A stretch of 64,000 nt of DNA from Kitagawia praeruptora (GCA_037693485.1 CM075347.1:63708501-63772500), one strand, 5' to 3'. Positions 10,362 through 24,332 are shown, counted from the first letter of the stretch. Program-made: numbers and translations. Notes: generated by a model from the letters alone, not told the origin.

Positions 10362-11232
10362 TTATTTTTGATAAGTTAAAAATAAATTTAATTAATAATA
10401 TTTTATATAAGATCGTGTTGTGACAATAAAAAATAAGTTAACAGTTCTATCTACACTATACTTCAAACTCCTATGTACATTATGAAACACTATCACACGT
10501 CACACCTTCGACCAACCTGGCTGCACTACACCAGCACTACAGAATAGGCCCTACGATCTCAAACTTCCAATCAATTTCCATCTATGTTTTTATCTCCCGA
10601 ATCTATGGTTCAATTAATCAATTAATAAAAAGTTAAATAATAAAAATAACGACCGAACATTAAAATCACATTATTTTCTCTACTTTTTTCATAAATATAA
10701 AATTATAATTTTTAGTAACTAACTAATTACTTTTTCTTTAATTAAAAAAAATAATTACTTTTAAAATATGTTACCTTTAATTTCTATTTTCCAAATTAAC
10801 TTAAACCTTTTGTTTTAAAAAACACTACAAATAATTTTATTTATATGATATTATAATTCCTAATAACTAACCAACAATTTGGAGGGACGTATTTCGACCC
10901 ATACCTTCTATATTTATTGAGTATTACAATTTTTAATGAATTATTAAATTTTAAGATAAATAATTTGTTTCCCTAATTTATTGGAAAATCCCGATTAATC
11001 CATATAAAATATTTTACCGATTTCCGATTACTCTATCGATTTAACTAAAAAACCCCGCTTTATTAAAATTTTTAAATAAACCTTCGATTAATCATAAATT
11101 GGTTAATCAATCACTTAGTTCAGATTCCCGAACTTTATAAACATGATTAAAAATTATAATTCATAATTTAATAAAATTAAATTATTTTCAAAATAATTAA
11201 ATAAACCATCTGTGCCTTGCACGGTACTATAA

Positions 11233-13847
11233 TGTAACGCCCCCAAATCCACCCTGACAGGGGACCCGGGTCGTCACATTGTCTCAATATCCTGCAGCAC
11301 ACGATAACGCAATAATAAAATAAAATATTTATTTCAACGGAACATAAATGTCCCACTCCGCAGTTCCAAGATCGTCTCACAAAATAATACAATCCAACTT
11401 ATTTCATCTCTGGATAATATCTTACATAAGTTCATAAAAATAGAGAATAAAGGTTCCAGCGGAATATTCTAATTCTTGTCAGCATAGTCTGTAGCTTTTC
11501 CCTTTCCTCTGGATTCCAAGTTGGACGTCTCGCATCTTTCCATCTTGACAGCTGAACAAAATGTTTTAAAGCAAGAATGAGCAACTATAGTGCTCAACAA
11601 GTTCTTTCATTGCTCGGGGTATAAATATAATAATATTTACCGGAAGAAATACTCAAAATTTTAATGTAGGATATCACAATCTGAATTGGCTCAAACTCAT
11701 CTCGAAAATAGCATACTTGAAAGACTCAATACTCATCTCGAAACAAAATACTCGAAAGAATCAATACTCTTCTCGAAACAGAATACTTGAAAAACTCAAT
11801 ACTCATCTCGAAACAGAATACTTGAAAAACTCAATACTCATCTCGAAACAGAATACTCAAAAGACTCATTTGATATAACTCTGATAACTCATGATTTAAG
11901 AATAAACTGGTCTTCCACCTCACGGTATCTCGGTGGGGCGATCAACTATCCGACCGAGAATACCGCCTCCAATGATACCGCACTTCGCCCGATCACGGCT
12001 ACAATACGATATCAACTATAATATATATGTATGAATGCTAGCATCATAATGGGTTATTAATTCAACCCTGGCAACAAATGCCAAAATATTCTCGTGTCCG
12101 CATAACGGTACACAAGTCTCTCTTTCTCAATAATGGGCCTCTTTCCCAAAATTGATCAGGCAACAAATGCCAAAATATTAATATTTCTCTTTCGATACCA
12201 CGAGTTTATTCCTCATGCTGCATGGGCCATCTCCCATGTTGACCAGTAGAATACAGAATTCCCGAATATTTGATGAACAGATAACTTAAGATAACTCTTT
12301 CAGGAAAACAATTATTAATCTGGCGAACTGCCAGTCTTACTCAATTGTACCACCAATCCGAACAATGGACGGATGTTAACTCTCAATAATAATATTTCAT
12401 GGGTTGACACGAACAAAATGCCAAACCTTGATAATAAATGCAACTATCTCGAAATAGTGAGGATAGTTTTAATATAATTATCTTGAGTTGTACTGAACAA
12501 ATAGTACCACTCGAATATTTATAATACCCACAATTGATGAACGTTAAATAGAATATTTTTCACTTTATCAACGAGTAAAACTCTAACAATCCTAATTTTT
12601 ATAACTCATATTTGTTGATTCGAAAGATGAACCAATTTAAAAGATAATCAATAATTATTGTCGAATTTGTACAATAAATTCGACTAAAAAAATAGATTTA
12701 ACTATCTCGAACAAATGAGATTAGTTTCACTGAATCACAATAATAGTCGTCTCGAATTACTGAGATCGACCCGATAGCAACGAAATTGATTTCACACTTA
12801 TAAGGGATATAATTCACAAGTAAACTAATCTTAACAGTAACAAAATATCGCAACGAGAAAATAATACTGAAAAGAATTATAGCATCATATGGAGCAACAT
12901 ATAAATCTCATAATTGACAGCTCAAAAATAAATAAGGAATGAAATAATACAAACAGAAATATAAGTCTCTAGGAGTTAGGGTATGAATGAACTTGCCTCG
13001 ATCTCGAAGTGCAAATGAATGCAGATAAAAATTTATACTCTACCCGTGAACTTGGCTTCGATCTACGGCTCAGGGATTATTCTCTAAAAATGGCAACCAG
13101 AAATACGTAAGCGATTCGTCAAAATAAATATCCCCGATCCGATAATATAATATTTAAATATTAAAATATTATTAAAATATCTCTTGAAAATCTCTATACT
13201 AAATAACGGAAAATAATTCCTGAATAATAACTCTTCTCCGAACTCCAGAATCAAATCTAGAAAATATATACTATTTTTAATATCCGTAAATCCCACTTTA
13301 TTTAATTGTAAGAAAATTCTCATTTAAAAGCTCTAATGAATTCTCTAAAATTCACTAATTTAATTAATAATAATCTGTATTTATTCTCAAAATGAATTAA
13401 CTCAAGAATCCATTTTATTCCAATTAAATCCATATTTATTATTATTAATCTCACCAACTAATTTCTCTTCCATTTTTAAATCTCAAAATTAATATAATAA
13501 TAATCCGATCTTAGCCTCTAAATAATCTAGTCCGATCCGGTTAATTAAAATAGTTCAGGAACACTAAATATCCATCTACCGAATTAAAACCATAATTAAC
13601 GATATTTATTCACAAATAAATCCCTCTTTTATCAAAGAATTATTAAATCTCTAAATTACGTCACAAAATATTTCTATTTAAATAACTAATCATTTAATTA
13701 AACTATTTTTAATTACACTATTTAATTATCTAAATTTTTTTAATAATACTCCAATTTTAACAAAACCCAGTTGAACCTCTTTTATTTATTCATTACTCCC
13801 GATTAAAACAGTTAACCGTTCATTTAATTAGTACGTTAATATTTTAT
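11233..13847 (-). repeat. solo LTR of a gypsy (chromovirus-like) element, about 2.6 kb
   Basis: It begins TGTAACGCCCCCAAATCCAC, closely like the end of the large LTRs at 16537 and 24349, but the rest differs, so it is another family. TATAA flanks both sides (11228-11232 and 13848-13852), compatible with a 5-bp target duplication. The right end lacks a clean TTACA/CA terminus, so that border is uncertain. A short imperfect repeat (CTCATCTCGAAACAGAATACT, about five copies) lies at 11695-11860. No primer site or coding DNA adjoins it, hence solo LTR. Confidence 0.6.
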
Positions 13848-13852
13848 TATAA

Positions 13853-15682
13853 CTAGTCCATAAAGCCGCGATTCGCGGCGGCGTTATAATATTTTTTTAA
13901 AAAATTAATACATTTACGTTATAATATAATATTAATATTAAAGTTTAATAATTAAATATCATTTTCTAATGAATCGATTTCTTGTTAAACACGATTATTT
14001 CGATTGAGCCGCTCTCTCGTTAAAATCGAAATCTCAACTTTAACATATATTATAAAGACTTATATAATATTTTTTATCCATATAATCGAACAATAAAAAT
14101 AAAAAAATTATGGCATCAATAACAAATTCTAATAGCTAATACAATCTTTTCTAGTGAGCCGTCTTCCCGTTAAATACGTTTTGAGCCGCTCTTATTTGGA
14201 ACCGAAATTCTAACTAATTATATAAAGAAAGTAAATTCCAATTTTTATATTCTTTAAATTTTCTAATATTAATAGAGTTTTAAAAATGAAAATACATCTT
14301 ATATTTTCTGTATATTATAGATATTCATGTACTTATTTACAACTTCCGCATGGGAATGTCTTTCTCTTATGTTAACATATAAAAAAAATAAATTCGAAAA
14401 CTTTTCGTTACGGGAATAATATTAAATTTATAGATATATTTTTCTAATGTAAGTATAATTAACTTGTATAAAAAAGATAAAATAAAGGATTTCTAAGGAA
14501 AAAAGATATATAGTTTTAAAATCGTGTAAGACATCTTCACCGTCCTCGTATTCTACTTCTAATAAAACATTTTATTTCATGTATTCCTTATATATTCAAA
14601 CATCTTTATACGGTCTTCTGTAATGAATCGTTTTCTTGTTAAATACAGTTATTACTATTTATTTGCTCCCTCGTTTGAACCAAAAACCTAACTTTTACGT
14701 ATATCACTTGTATGATAATGTTTATCCATAAAAATCAAATCCTAAAAATAAATTAAAATTTATAACATCAAAATGATATTTTAATAGCTAATACAATCTT
14801 TTATAGTGAGTCGTCTTCCCGTTAAACACGTTTCGAGCCGCTCTCGTTTTGGTCGAAATTCCAAATTTATTACATATTATTAATGATACTTATCTTACAC
14901 AACAACTTTTTTCCTTAAAATTAAAACCTAAAAAATAGAGTGAATTCCGATTTATACTTTATCTAGACTTTCTAAAATTTATGGAGTTTTAGAAAATGAA
15001 AACACATCTTATTTTCGCTTTATATTATAGATACTCCTATTTTTATTTAGGATTCCTGCATGAGAATATTCTTTTATAATGTTAACACATCAATTCTTTT
15101 CTTTTAAATACGATGACTTTTTTTTATGATAATAGTATTGGATTTATTAATAAATTTTCCTAATAGAAGTATAATTAACTTATATAAAAAATATATAATT
15201 TAAGAAGATCGTACTTTCTATAAAATATTTAGTTATATGGATGCTCTATATATTCAAACACTTATTCTACTTCTAATAGAACTTTTATTTATATGTTTTT
15301 CTATAAATTCGAACTTTTATTCTCTATAAATTCGAACTCCTATTCTACTATAGAACTTTTAATCTTAGGCTCTATAAATACTTATTCTACTTCCAATATA
15401 AACTTTTATTTATATTGTTTTTCTATAAATTTGAACTCTTATCTCTATAAATTCGAACTCATATTCTACTTTCAATAGGACTTTTAATCATATGCTTTAT
15501 AAATACTTATTCTACTTCCAATAAAACTTCTAATCATATGTCTTCCTATAAATTTGAACTCTTCTCCTCTATAAATTCGAACACCTATTCTACTTCTAAT
15601 ATGTTAAATGATATTTTTATATTTATAAGTGTTTAAAATTCTAAAATTCTAGAAAATTAGAAAAATAGATTGAGACGAAATA
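13853..15682 (-). mobile_element. second Helitron-like element, 3' end at 13853
   Basis: Read on the minus strand, the sequence ends with a perfect hairpin (GCCGCG-ATT-CGCGGC, 13865-13879), eight bases and then CTAG-T. This is a Helitron 3' terminus facing that of the first Helitron. Inside are degenerate repeats carrying GAGCCGCTCT and GAGCCGTCTTCCCGTTAAA (about 13960, 14150, 14620, 14810), which form two copies of a roughly 660-bp unit. The 5' end is not defined; 15682 is the border with the next element. Confidence 0.5.
15250..15602 (+). repeat. minisatellite with CTATAAATTCGAACTC units
   Basis: About six to eight irregular units combine CTATAAATTCGAAC, CTATTCTACTTC and AATAGAACTTTTAAT. 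The array is AT-rich and its units vary in length. It lies at the right end of the second Helitron-like segment. Confidence 0.7.
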
Positions 15683-16520
15683 TCACGCAAGCGTTCTATT
15701 CTTTGAGAAGACTTCGATACCGGTGTCGCCCCTAGCAACGACGAATTCCACGTGTCGAATGGGCGATATTCTGGAACATTGCTGGAAATACATACTTAGA
15801 TCCAGTCACCATTATAACCGTATTTATACCACATGTTCCTGTCCTCATGACAATTCCGTGTGCAACTTAAGCATAGCAGTTTTGGCACAACAGCCTTCGT
15901 ACTAGTCTTTCTCAGACTTTCTCAGTCCGTCTTGATTCTTAAAACATTTCTCGTCTTTATCGACCAAGCACCACTTCACCATTTTCTCTACGTAATCATT
16001 TGAAACATTCGACGTCCATCCACCAATCTATTTCTAATATTACCTCAAGCTCTCTTAAACTCGAGAAGATTTAAATACCCGCAACTTCGGCTAATACTCT
16101 TTCATAGGGATCTTGTTTTGCTTCCCTTTTTGGAATTTTAACAGTACGGATGCTATCTCAACTCATCATTGTCATAATACTGGATGCCAGCTTTCCATCC
16201 TTCATCATCATATTGAAATTTCCTATCATTCGGGGAATACATAACTTCATCCATGAACCCCTAAAATTATCTTAATCTTAGGCCTCGGGCAATTTATGCC
16301 CCTGCCGACCAATACTTATCCCTAAGAATTCTTTAGCAGACGTTCATCACCACAAGAAGTGACGTCTATCTCCACATATTCCTCGGCATAGCCTTCCAAT
16401 CTTAACTTAATCATTGGTACTATATCCAATAGTCCAACAAGAACTCTATATGAGTTCTGACGTTCTCACATAACTATACACACTCCTACTCACTCTCGTT
16501 TCTAGTTTACTATAACCTAA
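15683..16520 (-). repeat. internal leader copy next to LTR A
   Basis: This segment is identical in layout to 23495-24332. It contains no credible gene; a 60-codon frame at 15723-15905 is the same in both copies but lacks motifs. Its presence beyond LTR A shows that LTR A also served as the 5' LTR of another unit, now truncated at 15683 next to Helitron-like DNA. Confidence 0.75.
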
Positions 16521-16532
16521 GCTCTGATACCA
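16521..16532 (-). promoter_or_regulatory. primer binding site (tRNA-iMet), unit A
   Basis: The minus strand reads TGGTATCAGAGC four bases after the LTR end (…TTACA-GAAA). Same arrangement as at 24333-24344. Confidence 0.88.
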
Positions 16533-19500
16533 TTTCTGTAACGCCCCAAATCCGGGGTCAGGGATTTGGTCGTCACGCGGAAACCCTTAACATCAAATTA
16601 CCTGTTTAACAACATTAAAGCATCTGTAATCATTAAAACTGAAATATAACTCTGCGACCCCAACCACCAAGCATCTTTTAGGTCATAGGGCTAGAAACAA
16701 GAACTAAAATCTTTACATCTTTATTACATCCATTCTATTACATCGCACTATGTCTTACAAATCTTATACTACTAGTATAGCTTCGTTGGGAAGTACACCA
16801 GCAACTAGTACTACTCAATACAAGGTAATATATATTACACATCAATACACTTATATATTACTTACTCCAACTATCTATGTTCTGGATCATATCATCTTCA
16901 CAAGGGCGTACTGCCTGCTTCTTCTGATCCATGTAGATAAGCCTCAATCATCTACCTTCCTCTGAAAGGTTAATATTTAAAACAAGCAAGTATGAGCGAA
17001 AGAATTGCCCAGCAAGTATTAATAGAGCACAACAATATATATCAATATACGCATGGAGTTTTCAAAATATAACGATACTTAATATCAATTTCAAAATATT
17101 TACAACAATGAAATCTCAGTAGGGGATATATGACATTTCGAGTAACATCAGATAAATAAAGTAAGTTCATGTCAACAGTAGTAATCCTCATACCTTATCC
17201 ACATACCATACCTCATAGTATTGATAACCTCTTAGGGAGTTTTTCAAAATATGCAGTTCAATATGCTGCTAAGATAGTTATTACCACCCTTCATAAACCA
17301 AACCATTATAAAGTTCCCTTTATAATACTCCTCAATTTGTAAGTATATACACATGAGTATATCATTATCATCAAAACACCTTACAGTTCAAGATTCTGTA
17401 CAGGATATAAGTTCGTTACCACTTGATAAGTTAAACTCAGAAATAACTGATAGGAAGAGAGTCAAAGCTCTTGAAGCAAAACATTTGGGATTTAACATCA
17501 ATAACCGATGAACCATCTTTCATCTTTTGAATAATTGCAAAAGTGCACAAGCACGTGCCATTATTGTTAGAATAATCTTGCAGTTCTAGATACTGCATGA
17601 ATTCATCATCTTTCAAAATTGAAAACAACACTATCGGCTACTTGGCACTTAGGCCTAAGAAGCAGTGTTTGAGTATTTTTCCAAAGTAAAGGATGGGACT
17701 TAAAGAAAACATAAAAACCTGACAAGGATTGACGATGATCAGTCGCCACATCCAAGTCCAATAATCCGCGGGTCTTCTCTACCGGTAGAAGGATAGAAAC
17801 TACATCCGTAACTATCCTCGGGTGAAAACTACATCCGTAATCACCCTCGATGAAAACTACATCCGTAATCATCCTTCGGCAACACCTGGGCCGGAATAAT
17901 AATTGATGGACCGCCTGGCTCACGACCGCTTACACATCCCGGGAATCGTTCGTCAACGGTTCCCACACCTGCCAGAGTCCCTTTTTCTTTTTCCTTTAAA
18001 AACTTGATTTTTAATTGAAAACAGAGTAGTTGTGGTTCGACATCAGTCGACCGATAATTCTTGAAAAACGAGCAAGAGAGTAAAACCTGATCGGGGGTTT
18101 TCGAAAATGTTTTGAGTTCAAAAGAGTTCAAGTATGGATATACACTTGTACCGATATCAATCTCGACACAGGGTTTGTGATCACACATAGAAAATGGTAC
18201 GCATAAAGCTTGTAACCACAACAGGGTAATTCCATATATATATAAGTTCTTGAAAAGTAACTTACCTAGATAGATTCAAAATATAATATTTTAAATGACT
18301 ATGAAAGTCCTTAGACAACCTTTAAATAGTGTTTATAACCTTCGAAACACTTAGAGTTTTTAATAAATATTTGACTACTATGTAACAAATAATAAATATT
18401 CAATAATCTCTTTTTAAAAGAATACTCAAATTAATATTCATTTATTAAGTAATATTCAAATAATACTCACTATTAATACTGGAATATTTAATAACCTCAA
18501 AACACCCAAATACAACTCTTGGAATGTTTCTAGTCAAAATCAAGACACAATCTCTCCAGCAGTCTCCAAACTTTAGCCACTTTATCAAATAACTACTACT
18601 GACTCTCGGTCAATAAGAAATAATTAATAAGTATGAAATCCTTCTTCTCTTTCCCTTTTTTTTTGTTTCTTAATGAATATTATAATTAATATTCATCGAA
18701 TTAAATAAGCATTCAAATAGCATATATTGATATCAATCTAGCTGTTTTAAGCTGAAAGTAACCAATTATAACCATTGGAATATCTTTAATCCGTATTGAA
18801 AATAAACTATCTCCGATAAATAATATACTAGATAGAATCACTCCATTAAATTGTTTTATTATTTCTCCGGGACAAAGTGATCTTAAGAAAGCGTTTTAAA
18901 AATAATATTCATCTAATTAAATAAATTTAATTAGGCGAATGAGGTTTATTTAATTAGTAAATGCTTTCAGGAGCATCTATTAATTAAATGAACACTGGTT
19001 TATTGGTGATGTTGCTTTTAGGTTAATTATTGCGAAATTCTTTTTAAAAGCTTTGCCCGGGTTTTCGAAAACATACAATACAAAATAGCCCCGACACGCG
19101 GGCTAAGCTCGATAACTCAATAGACACTCTACCCTCGGAGCCTTTACCACGTAGTTCCATATATACGTATATGTATCTATATATACCTCATAACATATAG
19201 TCCACTTCCATAGTACGAAAAGTTTATAGATATATATATATATACCGTATAAATCAAGATATAGAGCCATAAAAATATCACTGCCCATCAACAGTATTAT
19301 AAGCCATGGGGTTTTGGTTATTGCACGAGCAGGATTTAATATTGTTGGCAAAGCAAGGAATACAATGATTTGGGAGAAGAAGTACAAGGTTGGAAAAACT
19401 CGCGATTATGGATTGAAAACTTATTTAACACACTTCATATGTTTAAAATAAATATACTCTGAACAATAGAGTATGCATAGTAAACTTGCCTCTGGTCCTT

Positions 19501-20181
19501 AGCAGAAAATAGAAACCGCGAATAAACCTTTCGCACTTCGTCCAAGCAATTCCCTGGAGGTAGCTTACCTTTCTTTATACGGCGCCTCGATCTTCCCTTT
19601 TTGATGCACGTCATTCCAACTCGATTATGCCCTAATGGTACTGAAATAGTTATGAGTACGTGTCAGTCATACCTCGTATATCGAGCAGACACAACTCGGG
19701 ATTATCACTAAATAACATAAAGTCAAACTATAGGTGTCCTCCCTATAGTTGACTATTCTAATACCACTTATTGCACATAACATACTATAGTAAAGAAAAG
19801 AAATGGAAAAGTCCCCTCTTTAAAGTGGACAATTCCTGGTGCTAAACACCTCAAACCATACCACTTAATCAACTTAGTATATAGATAGTCCTCAAACATA
19901 ATTAATCCTCGAGACACATAAATCCTCGAGACAACAATTACCCTCGAATTAATTCACTTAACACATATCCACATAAACAGTTAACACCCAAATCATACCT
20001 TTAAACCCTTGAAATCAAATAAGTTAAATAAATTAAAATGCAGGGGATTTTTAGAAAATTTCGGCATGTAGTATTCGTTTATCGGACTATGGGCACAGCC
20101 CCTCCATGCCAATCAAAACAATTCAACCCTGTTTTAAATAAAAATAAAGCTGCCTCAACTTGCAGCAAAGTAAACAAGTAA

Positions 20182-20301
20182 GAAAAGTACCCGCCCAGAC
20201 ATGCGGCAACTAGCACATAAGGAAAAGTACCCGCCCAGACATGCGGCAACTAGCACATAAGGAAAAGTACCCGCCCAGACATGCGGCACCTCAACATTTA
20301 A
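20182..20301 (+). repeat. 40-bp triplicate in LTR A
   Basis: Three units of GAAAAGTACCCGCCCAGACA followed by TGCGGCAACTAGCACATAAG. The third diverges after the GCGGCA. In LTR B (from 27994) the first unit has lost four bases. Confidence 0.9.
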
Positions 20302-21053
20302 GGAAAGTAAACTAAGTTTATCCACATTTAAGCCAACACCACGTAGTTGGCACTTATACTATCAACATATACTATAACTTGATTCATACCATCTAGCACA
20401 TAGACATTTACAAGTTATCCAACTCTTATGACTACATTATATGGCGATAACAATTAGCACTTAGCACTTAGCAATTAACAATTTCAATTGGAAACTAACA
20501 ATTAGCAATTAGCACTTAACAATTACTTGATAACTAACCCAATATATTATCCGATAATTAATAATTACTCACTAACAATTAACAATTAGCAATTTAACAA
20601 TTAACAATCACTAACCCGAACCTTTAATCGGACTCACAATTAAACTCAACAATTATAATTACAAACATACCTTCCGAATTAAATATCGGAAATTCAACCA
20701 ATAATCATAATCTTACAATTTTAGTCTAATTATACCCATTACCACATTAAGCTTTCCATTTAAACTAATTAAACCACCATAATTAACCTCGCAATTTAAA
20801 CTAACTAATTACCACCATAATTAACCTCGCAATTTAAACTAACTAATTACCACAATAATCTCACAATTAAATCTAATTTAATTACCACAATAATCTCACA
20901 ATTTAAAACTAATTAAATTACAACCATTAATTTATATCAAAATTTACAACTAATGCAATACGAAAATTAAATAAATAAAATGTGAAATTATACCATTCCA
21001 ATTTCGAATCGAATCTCCCGAAAAGCAAACCATCGGCAATTCAATCTCCCCCA

Positions 21054-21080
21054 TCTCTCTCTCTCTCTCTCTCTCTCTCT
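21054..21080 (+). repeat. CT microsatellite in LTR A
   Basis: An uninterrupted (CT)n tract. The matching tract in LTR B (28864-28892) is one repeat longer. Confidence 0.95.
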
Positions 21081-22056
21081 GGCCGAGCACAGCCTTACCA
21101 CCACTGCACAGCCTCCGCTCACAGCCACCACTGCCGCTCCGCCTTCTCCCACTGCTGCGCCGCCACCGAGCTCGTCGGAGCCGCCGAGCCTCCCTCCCCG
21201 CGTGACCAGGTTCCCCAGCAGAACACATCACGCACATACTCTCATCTCCCTTCTTCTCTCATTTTCCTCTTTCAATTTCTCTTTTCTCCCCTCTCCCCGA
21301 TCTGTTTCTCCCTCGATATTCTTCTCTCCGTGGCTGCGTGTTTGTGCGTAGCTGTATGTATGTATTTGTGCGTGTATCTATGTGTGCTGTGTGTGTTTTT
21401 GTGTGTTGACCCTAATGGGCTCAAGCCCAATAACAATTAAAACAATACAATTAATCACTACATACTCTAAATAATATTTAGAGTTAAAAACTCTAATTTG
21501 TAAAAATAAAATTTCTAGCATAATTAAATACTAGAATATTTTTAAAGACTTTTGGAGAAAGAATTGGAATTAAATCTCAATTTTCTAAATTGATATGCAT
21601 TTTACAAATATTAATAATTTATAAAAACAAATCATAAAAATAATAATTGTGATGCATAATTCACAATTTGCAGGGCTTTATAAAAATACTACAAACACTA
21701 TTGATTTAGTAAAATCTCAAATTCTTGATTTTATATATTAATCAAGTAATTTCTATAAATCCTCAAATAATTAAAATAAACATTTTCTAAGGATTTTAAA
21801 ATCTCTAAATTATTCAATAATTTAAAATAAAATCTTTACTGAATAATTTCACATTCCAAAATTAAATCTTTATCCAAATAATTTATTGACTCGAGATATC
21901 TACTTGGTCCATAAAATTTTAAATAGGAGCACCCGGCTCCACTTAACCGAAAATAATTGAATAATAAAATAAAAAAATTCTTCCTTATTTTAGGAAAACA
22001 TTATTATTATTGAAATAATAATAAAAATCATTTCTTGAAAAATCCGGGTTATTACA

Positions 22057-23494
22057 GTCTACCCTCCTTAAAAGGATTCCGTCCACGGAATCAGCTAAGG
22101 CCACTACTGGGATTCCTTAACTCTTTCATCATCAACACTTATTCTGCAAAACAGGAGATAGTGTCTCTTCGTAAACAACTTCTCCGTAACCTCAATTCAA
22201 CCATAAGATCTCTATTTGACACAGTTATCACTTTCATACATATATCTTGACCAACTTTCCATTATCATACTATCCTTAAGAGAGAGAGTTCACTGACTCT
22301 ATTAACATGACATCCTTGAGAGAGAGAATGCACTAATTCTATTGATACGTCACTGATATTCTATTCGCCTTGGGATTCGCTCTTGCTCTTGGCAATTCCG
22401 TTCGAATTCAGTTTTGATCAGCAAATTTATGACTTGGCCGACCTGGTTGGCATCCCCTTGAAATTCATTAGAGGTAATAAGAATAATGGAGCTTTGAAAA
22501 GATAGCTGTCATATCAAGGCAATTGTCACACACTGGTGATCTTAAGGTCATGAGTGTTAAAGTCAACCTTATTTGAAATGAGAGAATTTACTGAGAGATC
22601 AATATGATCATAAGAACTCACGTTGCGTGTCTCAGTTAAGACATTACTAAAGGTAGTTAGCCTTCTTGTATTTCACAACTCACAAGTGACGGCGTCCCGT
22701 CAGACTTCTATCACACAGACAGATAGCCCTTGCGTCCCCTATAAGTATAGGGTTGTTCGTCTCAGTGGAAGCTGAGAAGTATGAAAGCAATTCGAAGTGA
22801 AGATAATAATTATCGTCTTTCGACAAATAATTCTCAAGTGGACATCCTGGATTAAAATTGATCAGATTCCAAGGTGCAATTTCGAAGGAAAAGGATAACC
22901 AGAAAGATACTGGTATACAACAAGCAAGTGGTGCTATAGCACCATAGGATTATCCAATATTTGAAGAAAAGTGGGAATTTGAAATAACATCATTCAACAG
23001 GGCTTCAGAAATCTGAAGGTAGGAATAATGATAGCTTCTGGCAAAATTGAAACCAATATGGTTTAACATGAGTATTATAAAACAACTTCGAAGAGGGAGT
23101 ATATTCTTTATCAAAATTCTCTCTTGGAGAGATGTCAAGATAGGTCATAGATTAAGGGGTAATCAAAATAATTTATGCACGAGGAGGTGTCAAATAATTT
23201 ACAGATTGGGGAGGTAATAAACATAATTTGTAAATGGGGAAATGTCAAACAATTTAGATTGGGGATATGATCAAAATGATTCATAAATGGGGAGCGTAAT
23301 GCCAAGGTCTCCACGGATGCCTTTCATGTCGGCTCCTCTGACGGATAATTGTTCGATTATAGCGCTCTTCTTTTCCACGCACACCCTAAGGCGCTCGATA
23401 ACCGTCGTCATCGTCGACTCGTAATAGTCGCTAGAGATTCAACCATCGGCATTTTACGATATTAAGGAGTTCTATTCGACTCGGCGCAAGCATC
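22057..23494 (-). other. residual internal domain with polypurine tract, coding deleted
   Basis: Directly before LTR A the minus strand reads TCCGTGGACGGAATCCTTTT then AAGGAGGGTAGAC. This is the typical post-integrase tail and polypurine tract of plant chromoviruses (…GGACGAAATTC…AAGGGGG…). The remainder has no protease, RT or integrase motifs in any frame. A tract at 23160-23290 repeats ATTTATAAATGGGG-like pieces. This is internal-deletion evidence: the 3' end of a chromovirus is fused to a short non-coding centre. Confidence 0.7.
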
Positions 23495-24332
23495 TCACGC
23501 AAGCGTTCTATTCTTTGAGAAGACTTCGATACCGGTGTCGCCCCTAGCAACGACGAATTCCACGTGTCGAATGGGCGATATTCTGGAACATTGCTGGAAA
23601 TACATACTTAGATCCAGTCACCATTATAACCGTATTTATACCACATGTTCCTGTCCTCATGACAATTCCGTGTGCAACTTAAGCATAGCAGTTTTGGCAC
23701 AACAGCCTTCGTACTAGTCTTTCTCAGACTTTCTCAGTCCGTCTTGATTCTTAAAACATTTCTCGTCTTTATCGACCAAGCACCACTTCACCATTTTCTC
23801 TACGTAATCATTTGAAACATTCGACGTCCATCCACCAATCTATTTCTAATATTACCTCAAGCTCTCTTAAACTCGAGAAGATTTAAATACCCGCAACTTC
23901 GGCTAATACTCTTTCATAGGGATCTTGTTTTGCTTCCCTTTTTGGAATTTTAACAGTACGGATGCTATCTCAACTCATCATTGTCATAATACTGGATGCC
24001 AGCTTTCCATCCTTCATCATCATATTGAAATTTCCTATCATTCGGGGAATACATAACTTCATCCATGAACCCCTAAAATTATCTTAATCTTAGGCCTCGG
24101 GCAATTTATGCCCCTGCCGACCAATACTTATCCCTAAGAATTCTTTAGCAGACGTTCATCACCACAAGAAGTGACGTCTATCTCCACATATTCCTCGGCA
24201 TAGCCTTCCAATCTTAACTTAATCATTGGTACTATATCCAATAGTCCAACAAGAACTCTATATGAGTTCTGACGTTCTCACATAACTATACACACTCCTA
24301 CTCACTCTCGTTTCTAGTTTACTATAACCTAA
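23495..24332 (-). repeat. internal leader copy next to LTR B
   Basis: The counterpart of 15683-16520, lying directly after the 5' LTR and primer site on the minus strand. No gene supported. Confidence 0.75.

Larger units (their letters stand above)
9810..13856 (+). mobile_element. non-autonomous Helitron, 3' end split by an LTR
   Basis: The 5' end fits the Helitron rule (A then TCTATACTATC..., TC at 9810 or 9819). The 3' hairpin GTGCCTTGCAC is at about 11211-11221, followed by GGTACTATAA. Bases 11233-13847 are an inserted LTR; after it the sequence resumes TATAA-CTAG-T (13848-13857). Without the insertion the 3' end would be hairpin, 10-base spacer and CTAG before a T, as in plant Helitrons. 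About 1.4 kb of Helitron remains. No Rep/helicase coding is present, so it is non-autonomous. Confidence 0.65.
16537..22056 (-). repeat. LTR A, 5520 bp
   Basis: On the minus strand it starts TGTAATAACCCGG and ends GGGGCGTTACA (TGTAA/TTACA inverted ends). It is very long for an LTR and contains no supported gene. Recognisable parts are a 40-bp unit repeated three times (from 20182), an AACAATTAGCA-type simple repeat (20450-20620), a CT microsatellite (21054-21080), a GC-rich block (21080-21230) and a TG-rich stretch (about 21330-21405). ORFs in the GC-rich block come from base composition. Confidence 0.88.

Noticed and set aside
15250..15602. CRISPR-like array
   Set aside because: Units are irregular in length and AT-rich, spacers are not unique, and the context is eukaryotic transposon DNA.
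17606..18221. Repeated minus-strand ORFs in LTR A (also at 25418-26033 in LTR B)
   Set aside because: They are identical only because the LTRs are recent duplicates; the differences seen are mostly amino-acid changing and no motif is present.
20982..21440. 152-codon ORF with Ser/Pro/His-rich and Cys/Val-rich product in LTR A, and its shorter equivalent in LTR B
   Set aside because: It spans a CT microsatellite, GC-rich and TG-rich tracts; a small indel in LTR B changes the frame, so there is no conservation.
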